Positions 7,431 to 12,032 of a stretch of 12,032 nucleotides of DNA are shown piece after piece. The number at the start of each line of letters is the position of its first letter. The first letter of the stretch is position 1. Made by a program: the position numbers and the translations under genes. Below the pieces are notes generated by a model. It was not told where the DNA came from. It made no database searches and was given only the letters and a program-made list of their open reading frames with translations. This DNA comes from JAUVIB01 sp964424545 (lineage in GTDB: Bacteria; Calditrichota; Calditrichia; Calditrichales; Calditrichaceae). The stretch covers positions 1-12,032 of the forward strand of contig CAYRJN010000115.1 in assembly GCA_964424545.1 (NCBI GenBank), in the 5' to 3' direction.

Positions 7431-8302
7431 GGAAATATTATTCTATTTTAATCGGTGCGATGATAATATGGGGTTGTTCCGGCGGAGAGGACAATTATCG
7501 TTATGACGGCCGCATGGACGCCGATATTTTACAGCTCTCGGCACAAACCGCCGGAGTCATTGACTCGCTGAACATCGATGAAGGCGAAATGGTCAAAAAA
7601 AACCAGCCGTTAATTGTAATCAATACCGATAAACTGCAAGCTCAGTTGCAAAGGCAAAGGGCGCAGCTGCAAGAATTAGACGTCAATATTCTTTCATTGC
7701 GCTCGCAGATAAAACAGTTGCAAGTGCAACTCGATTTTAATGAAAAGACGCTAAAGAAGACCGAAACTATGTTTAAAAACGGCGCTGCCACAGCTCACCA
7801 ACGCGATGAGTTGCAAACAAAAGTTAATATTTTAAAAGCACAGCGCGAAACGCTAAAATCCAACTATCGTTTGATTAGCAGCAAACGCAATCAGCTTAAC
7901 GCGCTTATACGCGCAACGCAGATTGCTATAAATGAAGCGCATATTACGGCGCCGATTGGTGGAACCGTATTGAATAAATTCCATTACCAAGGAGAGTTTG
8001 TCGCGCCGGGAACGCCTTTATTGGAAATTGCTGATCTCAAAAAAATGAAAACCCGAATCTATTTACCGCTGAAATCGGTAAACAGAATAAAGATCGGACA
8101 AATGGCTAAAATATATGCTGATGGAATTGTGGAGCCTTTTAAGGGGACAATCACTTGGGTGGCCAGCCAATCCGAATTTACGCCCAAAACGATTTTAACC
8201 AAAGAAACGCGCACGACATTGGTTTATGCCGTTAAAGTGGAAGCCGATAACGATAATGGATTATTAAAAATCGGTATGCCGGTGGAAGTAGAAATTGAGT
8301 AA
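7427..8302 (+). CDS. HlyD-type membrane-fusion (periplasmic adaptor) lipoprotein, YbhG-like
   Basis: 291 residues from the ATG at 7427. A hydrophobic N-terminus ends in IIWGC (Cys17), a lipobox with an unusual Trp at -2, suggesting a lipid anchor in the inner membrane. Two half-motifs of the biotinyl-lipoyl-like domain flank a hairpin: LSAQTAGVIDSLNIDEGEMV with PLIVI (37-65) and HITAPIGGTVLNKF to GTPLLEIADL (172-204). The hairpin between them (about 67-170) is rich in Gln, Lys and Leu and should be an antiparallel coiled coil reaching towards TolC. The C-terminal beta-barrel part has the conserved run FTPKTILTKETRTTLVYAVK (251-270) seen in YbhG-like adaptors. It joins the TolC homologue to the ABC transporter encoded downstream. 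The next gene is 526 bp away. Confidence 0.9.
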   Translation: MRKYYSILIGAMIIWGCSGGEDNYRYDGRMDADILQLSAQTAGVIDSLNIDEGEMVKKNQPLIVINTDKLQAQLQRQRAQLQELDVNILSLRSQIKQLQVQLDFNEKTLKKTETMFKNGAATAHQRDELQTKVNILKAQRETLKSNYRLISSKRNQLNALIRATQIAINEAHITAPIGGTVLNKFHYQGEFVAPGTPLLEIADLKKMKTRIYLPLKSVNRIKIGQMAKIYADGIVEPFKGTITWVASQSEFTPKTILTKETRTTLVYAVKVEADNDNGLLKIGMPVEVEIE

Positions 8303-8828
8303 CATTATGATATTTCATTGAACATAACTTCGCAAAGTGATTAACGAATAAAAAGTACGGGTAGAATCGTCAAAGTGTCATTCTTGTAAATAAAGGAATC
8401 TAAAATTGTGCGCCTACAAAAAATATTGAAGATATTCAAAATTGGTAATTCTTTTAGTATTCCATACAACAAAATGAACTGAAGATAAGGAATTTGAAAT
8501 TCATAATCGTAACGATACTTTTTTTACGGTGCGCCTTTATTCACAAAAACCGCGCGACGATATAGCGGGTGGTTTGGTTATACCATATTTTTTCTATCCT
8601 TTCCACATGTCGCAAATGTTATCGGTGATAAGGGTTTCGCCTTGAACTATGCTTATCCCTGCGTGCGAATACTACTTTTTATAGCAAAGAGGTATACGTA
8701 AATATTTATGAGTGTACTTTACGATCTAAATTGATTTATACGGATTTCGAACTCAATTTCCTTTTATGAGTAGCTTTAACGTTGATGTTATAATATTATG
8801 CATAAAAAAACATATTTGAAATGAATAT
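8303..8828. other. 526-bp gap inside the export operon, no convincing gene
   Basis: AT-rich and full of stops on both strands. A GTG frame at 8408-8482 gives VRLQKILKIFKIGNSFSIPY and ends after 24 codons. A second open stretch at about 8479-8643 gives a 54-codon run including RDDIAGGLVIPYFFYPF without a start codon. Shifting frame then continues as VIGDKGFALNYAYP. This looks more like decayed coding sequence than a designed spacer, but I cannot name the ancestor. Near the right end are TATAAT (8789-8794), a lone -10-like box, and the perfect palindrome TTATGCATAA (8796-8805), which could be an internal promoter for the ATPase genes. No clear terminator hairpin follows the adaptor gene. Confidence 0.5.
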
Positions 8829-9740
8829 ATGAATCCGATCGAAATACATCAGATTAGTAAATCATACGGCAAAGTTTCCGCAGTAGACGATGTGTCGTTT
8901 TATGTCCGTGAGAATGAAATTTTCGGTTTAATCGGCCCCGACGGCGCCGGCAAGACGACTATTATCCGTATGCTGGTTTCCTTGTTGAGGGCGGATCGAG
9001 GAGAGATATTTTTTCAAGGGAAAAAAGTAGAGGAAAATATTTCTTTTGTACGCTCTTCGGCGGGTTATATGCCACAGCGATTCAGCCTTTATCAGGATTT
9101 AACGGTTGAAGAAAATATGCGCTTTTTCGGCGATCTATTTTCCATAAGCAGGCAGACGCAAGAGGATCGAATGAAAAAATTGTATGCCTTCTCACGTCTG
9201 GAGCCTTTTAGAAAAAGAAGAGCCGGAAATCTTTCCGGTGGGATGAAACAAAAATTGGCGCTTTCCTGTATGCTGATGCATGAACCGAGCGTGGTTATAT
9301 TAGACGAGCCGACTTTCGGCGTCGATCCTGTTTCACGCGCTGAATTTTGGGAAATCTTAAAATCACTGTCAAAAAGAGGGACAACGATTTTGGTAACCAC
9401 GGCCTATATGGATGAAGCCGATCTATGCGACCGGGTTGGCCTTATTTTTAGCGGTAGACTGCTCGCCGTGGATACCCCTAAAAAATTGTTAGAGCAGTTT
9501 GACGAACCGCTCTATTTTATCGAAAACGTTCAACCCTATAAAATTCTTGAAAAACTCGGCGGAACCATTTTGGAAAAAAACGCTCACATTTTCGGCGGCG
9601 GGATTCATATCAGCGATAGTGGATTTGGAGAAATTGCTATTAAAGAGGCGCTTAAAAGATCAGGAGTTGATGATAGCGCCTTACACAAAATAAATCCGTC
9701 TCTTGAAGACCTTTTTCTAAAATTGATGAAAAGGAGATGA
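8829..9740 (+). CDS. ABC transporter ATPase 1 (YbhF N-half-like, H-loop His missing)
   Basis: 303 residues. Walker A GPDGAGKTT (36-44), Q-loop MPQRFSLY with Gln83, canonical signature LSGGMKQ (135-141), Walker B VVILDE (155-160) and D-loop GVDPVSR. At the H-loop the sequence is TTAYMDEAD: Ala192 stands where a His normally senses the gamma-phosphate. As I recall, the N-terminal half of E. coli YbhF likewise lacks this His (STSYLDEAE), so the change looks inherited. About 90 residues follow the H-loop, as in drug-export ATPases. It should pair with ATPase 2 and power the ABC-2 permeases. The first in-frame ATG is used; an ATG at 8821 is in another frame and meets a stop after two codons. No Shine-Dalgarno is visible. 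Confidence 0.92.
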   Translation: MNPIEIHQISKSYGKVSAVDDVSFYVRENEIFGLIGPDGAGKTTIIRMLVSLLRADRGEIFFQGKKVEENISFVRSSAGYMPQRFSLYQDLTVEENMRFFGDLFSISRQTQEDRMKKLYAFSRLEPFRKRRAGNLSGGMKQKLALSCMLMHEPSVVILDEPTFGVDPVSRAEFWEILKSLSKRGTTILVTTAYMDEADLCDRVGLIFSGRLLAVDTPKKLLEQFDEPLYFIENVQPYKILEKLGGTILEKNAHIFGGGIHISDSGFGEIAIKEALKRSGVDDSALHKINPSLEDLFLKLMKRR

Positions 9741-9828
9741 CCATTACGGTATAAAATCTTTCGTTTTTAATAAGGGATAAGAGTGAACGTCAAATTAATA
9801 TGCGTAAAAAAGGAAAATTAAAACAAAA
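9741..9828 (+). other. 88-bp spacer between the two ATPase genes, with mini-ORFs
   Basis: The last bases of ATPase 1 carry AAGGAG (9731-9736) running into ATGA, which opens only a 5-codon frame. A GTG at 9783 with AAGGG (9772-9776) upstream gives 12 codons. An ATG at 9800 gives the 10-residue, six-lysine peptide MRKKGKLKQK, whose TGA overlaps the ATPase 2 ATG as ATGA. Any of these could help reinitiation at ATPase 2; none is likely to be a gene in its own right. Confidence 0.35.
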
Positions 9829-10569
9829 ATGACAACAGAAGCATTCGCGGTAACGGTAAACAACCTTACAAAGGATTTCGGCAAATTCAGAGCCGTGGAT
9901 AACATCTCTTTTTCAGTAAAAGCAGGGGAGATTTTCGGTTTTCTCGGAGCAAACGGCGCCGGAAAAACAACGGCGATTCGTATGTTATGCGGCCTGTTAA
10001 TGCCCACCTCCGGAGAGGCCGCAGTCGCCGGATTTGACGTTTATAAACAGCCGGAGAAAATAAAAGAAAATATCGGATATATGAGTCAGAAATTCAGCTT
10101 GTATGAAGATTTGACCGTGCGGGAGAATATACAGTTTTACGGGGGCGTTTACGGCTTATCCCGCAAGGTGATCGCCGAAAAAACGGAAGCCTTGTTGCAT
10201 TATCTCAATCTTTGGAAGCAGGCCGATCAATTGACCGCCGCTTTACCGCTTGGGTGGAAACAGCGTATGGCGCTTAGTGTTGCCTTGCTGCACGAACCGA
10301 AAATTATATTTCTTGATGAGCCGACCAGCGGCGTTGACCCGGTTTCCCGGCGTAATTTTTGGAAATTGATTTATCAAATGGCCGAAGATGGTAAAACGGT
10401 ATTTGTTACTACCCATTATATGGATGAAGCGGAATATTGCGATCGCGTAAGCATTATGAGAGAAGGGAAGATTGCGGAAATCGATTCGCCGAAAGGTTTA
10501 AAAGCACATTATAAGGCCGATACGATGCAGCAGGTGTTTCTAAATGTGGTTAGCGGAGAGAAGAAATGA
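9829..10569 (+). CDS. ABC transporter ATPase 2 (YbhF C-half-like, degenerate signature)
   Basis: 246 residues. Walker A GANGAGKTT (40-48), Q-loop MSQKFSLY with Gln87, Walker B IIFLDEPTSGVD (159-170) and H-loop TTHYMDEAE with His196 are all intact. The signature is LPLGWKQRMAL (139-149) instead of LSGGQ: Ser is replaced by Pro and the first Gly by Leu. As I recall, the C-terminal half of E. coli YbhF has the same LPLG form, supporting orthology. In a heterodimer its Walker site would be completed by the good LSGG of ATPase 1, giving the active site, while the opposite site would be defective. It is shorter than ATPase 1, lacking most of the C-terminal extension. No strong Shine-Dalgarno is seen; the upstream region is A-rich. 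Its stop overlaps the permease start as ATGA. Confidence 0.92.
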   Translation: MTTEAFAVTVNNLTKDFGKFRAVDNISFSVKAGEIFGFLGANGAGKTTAIRMLCGLLMPTSGEAAVAGFDVYKQPEKIKENIGYMSQKFSLYEDLTVRENIQFYGGVYGLSRKVIAEKTEALLHYLNLWKQADQLTAALPLGWKQRMALSVALLHEPKIIFLDEPTSGVDPVSRRNFWKLIYQMAEDGKTVFVTTHYMDEAEYCDRVSIMREGKIAEIDSPKGLKAHYKADTMQQVFLNVVSGEKK

Positions 10570-11675
10570 ACCGTATCTTATTAAGTATTGTGCGTAAGGA
10601 GTTTATACACATTACGCGTGACGTGCAAACCTTGGTTATTGCCATTATTATGCCCGTAATGATGCTGTTTTTATACGGATTTGCCATAAATATGGAGATG
10701 AAGCAAATTGATGTAGGCATTAGCGATCTTTCGGCGACGCCGCAAAGTCGTAAAATTATTGAAAGACTGGCTTCCACAAATTTTTTTAATATAACGGTTA
10801 TTAATCCGGCGTATAAAAATTATGAAGAGTTGTTTAAGTTTCGTAAAGTTCGGGCGTTGATCGTTATTCCGCAAGATTATGCCCGCAAACTGGCATTAAA
10901 ACATAAAGTCAGGTTGCAGCTGTTAATCGATGCAAGCGATCCCAATGCGGCCAATTATATCAATAACTATTTTTCTACCGTTGCTTTTAGTGAAACACTG
11001 GATATTAATCGCCGCAAGGTTAATCTTTTTAGCGTTGAACCGCGCATTTTGTATAATCCAGATATGCGTTCGGCTAATTTCTTTGTGCCGGGTTTAATTG
11101 CCATTATTTTGATTTTAGTCAGCGCGCTGCTTACAAGTATAGCTGTTGTACGAGAGAAAGAAAACGGTACTATGGAGCAGCTGATGGTCAGCCCGGTGTG
11201 CGCCCATCAAATAATTATCGGTAAAGTTTTGCCCTATACGTTTCTTGGATATATTAACGGCGTGATGATTTTGATGCTGGGCAGCTTGATTTTTAATGTG
11301 CATATTAACGGTTCAATCATTTTGATCGGTGTGATAATGTTGATTTATGTGCTTACGGGAATGAGTTTCGGTCTGCTTATATCGACAACAACCGAATCGC
11401 AACAGATTGCTTTAATGACCACGCTGATGTTGACCATTTTGCCAACGGTATTACTAAGCGGATTTATTTTTCCAATCAAGAGTATGCCCGAAATTTTACA
11501 ATACGTATCGTATATTCTTCCGGCTACTTATTTCCTGGAAATTATACGCGGGATAATTTTAAAAGGCGGCGGTATGGCTGAGTTATATCGGCAAACTCTG
11601 ATCCTTGCCGGAATAACGATATTTTTATTAGGTTTGAGCATTATAAAATTTAAAAAAAGTCTGGCTTTAAAATAA
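10566..11675 (+). CDS. ABC-2 type transporter permease (YbhS-like)
   Basis: 369 residues, usual length. Membrane segment 1 at about 22-41 (TLVIAIIMPVMMLFLYGFAI) is followed by a large extracytoplasmic domain (42-172) with ABC-2 exporter motifs (VRALIVIPQDYARKL, LLIDASDPNAANYI). Five more segments follow at about 173-194, 223-244, 251-272, 281-302 and 342-360. The cytoplasmic coupling motif REKENGTMEQLMVSP (196-210) and the run LLSGFIFPIKSMPEILQYVS (296-315) are hallmarks of the family. It should form a heterodimeric inner-membrane pore with the next permease. The start is translationally coupled to ATPase 2 through ATGA, with GGAGAGAAGAA just upstream. In E. coli this system has been linked to drug sensitivity and drug efflux; the substrate here is unknown. 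Confidence 0.92.
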   Translation: MNRILLSIVRKEFIHITRDVQTLVIAIIMPVMMLFLYGFAINMEMKQIDVGISDLSATPQSRKIIERLASTNFFNITVINPAYKNYEELFKFRKVRALIVIPQDYARKLALKHKVRLQLLIDASDPNAANYINNYFSTVAFSETLDINRRKVNLFSVEPRILYNPDMRSANFFVPGLIAIILILVSALLTSIAVVREKENGTMEQLMVSPVCAHQIIIGKVLPYTFLGYINGVMILMLGSLIFNVHINGSIILIGVIMLIYVLTGMSFGLLISTTTESQQIALMTTLMLTILPTVLLSGFIFPIKSMPEILQYVSYILPATYFLEIIRGIILKGGGMAELYRQTLILAGITIFLLGLSIIKFKKSLALK

Positions 11676-11822
11676 TAAAATAATGCCGCCATAACAGTTT
11701 AATGATTCCTTGCATAGCGTTTATCGAAACATGGCATTGAGAAGGAGATCGCAATAGCAATGTTATATTCGGCATTTGCCGTAATAGAGTTTTAATTTAC
11801 GATAAAATATTTAGAGAAAATT
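11676..11822 (+). other. 147-bp spacer between the permease genes, with hairpin and mini-ORF
   Basis: AAGGAG (11742-11747) precedes an 11-codon ATG frame (11760-11795, MLYSAFAVIEF) that lies in the same frame as the second permease and ends 27 bp before it. Within it, CGGCA-TT-TGCCG (11770-11781) can fold into a short hairpin followed by T-rich sequence. AATGCC (11682-11687) and GGCATT (11733-11738) form a longer-range inverted repeat. It could be an attenuator-like element, a weak terminator or debris; the sequence alone does not decide. Confidence 0.3.
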
Positions 11823-12032
11823 ATGCAGCGTTTATTTTATTTAATTCAAAAAGAGTTTCGCCAAATAAGGAGAGTGCGCGCTTATTTCGGTTTGATTTTT
11901 GTAATGCCTTTTGTGCAATTGTTACTGCTTGGTTTCGCTATTACGGTGGATGTAAAAAATCTTCCGCTCGCCGTAGTCGATCAGGATCATTCCCCTTCGA
12001 GCCGCAGATTAATAGAGTCTTTTTATGAAACG
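11823..12032 (+). CDS. ABC-2 type transporter permease (YbhR-like), 5' part only
   Basis: The first 70 codons are present and open to the window edge. The sequence begins MQRLFYLIQKEFRQIRRVRA, an amphipathic cytoplasmic segment typical of ABC-2 permeases. Membrane segment 1 follows at about 21-42 (YFGLIFVMPFVQLLLLGFAI). Next comes the start of the extracytoplasmic domain (VKNLPLAVVDQDHSPSSRRL), parallel to the same region of the preceding permease (MKQIDVGISDLSATPQSRKI). It is therefore the second half of the permease heterodimer. The ribosome binding site is weak (AGAGAAAATT just before the ATG). The rest of the gene lies outside the window. Confidence 0.88.
   Translation, partial: MQRLFYLIQKEFRQIRRVRAYFGLIFVMPFVQLLLLGFAITVDVKNLPLAVVDQDHSPSSRRLIESFYET

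Noticed and set aside
8303..8828. CRISPR array, tRNA or insertion sequence in the gap
   Set aside because: No regularly spaced repeats, no tRNA-like arms, and no terminal inverted repeats or transposase frame could be seen.

Overview
The window holds two back-to-back operons, and what it suggests about the host is a Gram-negative bacterium. Supporting signs are a TolC-type outer-membrane channel, lipoprotein signal peptides and Sec signals that end in or near an Ala-Gln or Gly-Gln step. Base composition is moderate to AT-rich, and several genes have weak or no Shine-Dalgarno sequence. Secreted glycan-related proteins beside an efflux operon would fit the Bacteroidetes/Calditrichaeota/KSB1 (FCB) area, but that placement is a guess from style and not from a marker gene.

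Left half, minus strand, read from about 5080 down to 40: (i) a 450-residue predicted lipoprotein of the YidR/DUF3748 beta-propeller family; (ii) a 978-residue secreted protein that looks like a large glycoside hydrolase, with a probable (beta/alpha)8 barrel followed by a glutamine-amidotransferase-like domain; (iii) the N-terminal part of a secreted right-handed beta-helix protein that stops early at 209 residues. The last two are 12 bp apart and the Shine-Dalgarno of the third overlaps the stop codon of the second, so they are translationally coupled. All three are exported, so the operon probably acts on a polysaccharide or oligosaccharide in the envelope or outside the cell. The substrate cannot be read from sequence.

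Middle: a 416-bp divergent intergenic region (5079-5494). Its right end carries a good sigma-70-like promoter (TTGCAA, 17 bp, TATATT) overlapped by a three-half-site operator (ATTTAACC / GGTTAAAT) that runs up to the start codon of a TetR-family repressor. This looks like direct autoregulation.

Right half, plus strand, 5495 to the window end: TetR repressor, TolC-like outer-membrane channel, lipoprotein membrane-fusion protein, ABC ATPase 1, ABC ATPase 2, ABC-2 permease 1 and the start of ABC-2 permease 2. The order and motifs match the CecR-YbhGFSR export system of enterobacteria, with two differences: the double ATPase YbhF is split into two genes, and a dedicated TolC homologue is included. 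The two ATPases are complementary half-degenerate. The first has a canonical LSGG signature but lacks the H-loop histidine; the second has the histidine but an altered signature (LPLGW). Assembled as a heterodimer they should form one intact and one crippled ATP site. The operon is tightly overlapped at three junctions (TetR/TolC, TolC/MFP, ATPase 2/permease 1) but broken by AT-rich gaps of 526, 88 and 147 bp at three others. The 526-bp gap (8303-8828) has no convincing gene and may be a decayed insertion.

Nothing here is a clearly new system. The best leads are the asymmetric split ATPase pair, the operator/promoter layout, the unassigned large glycosidase-like protein with its exported YidR-like partner, and the gaps inside the export operon. 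No rRNA, tRNA, CRISPR array or transposase was seen.
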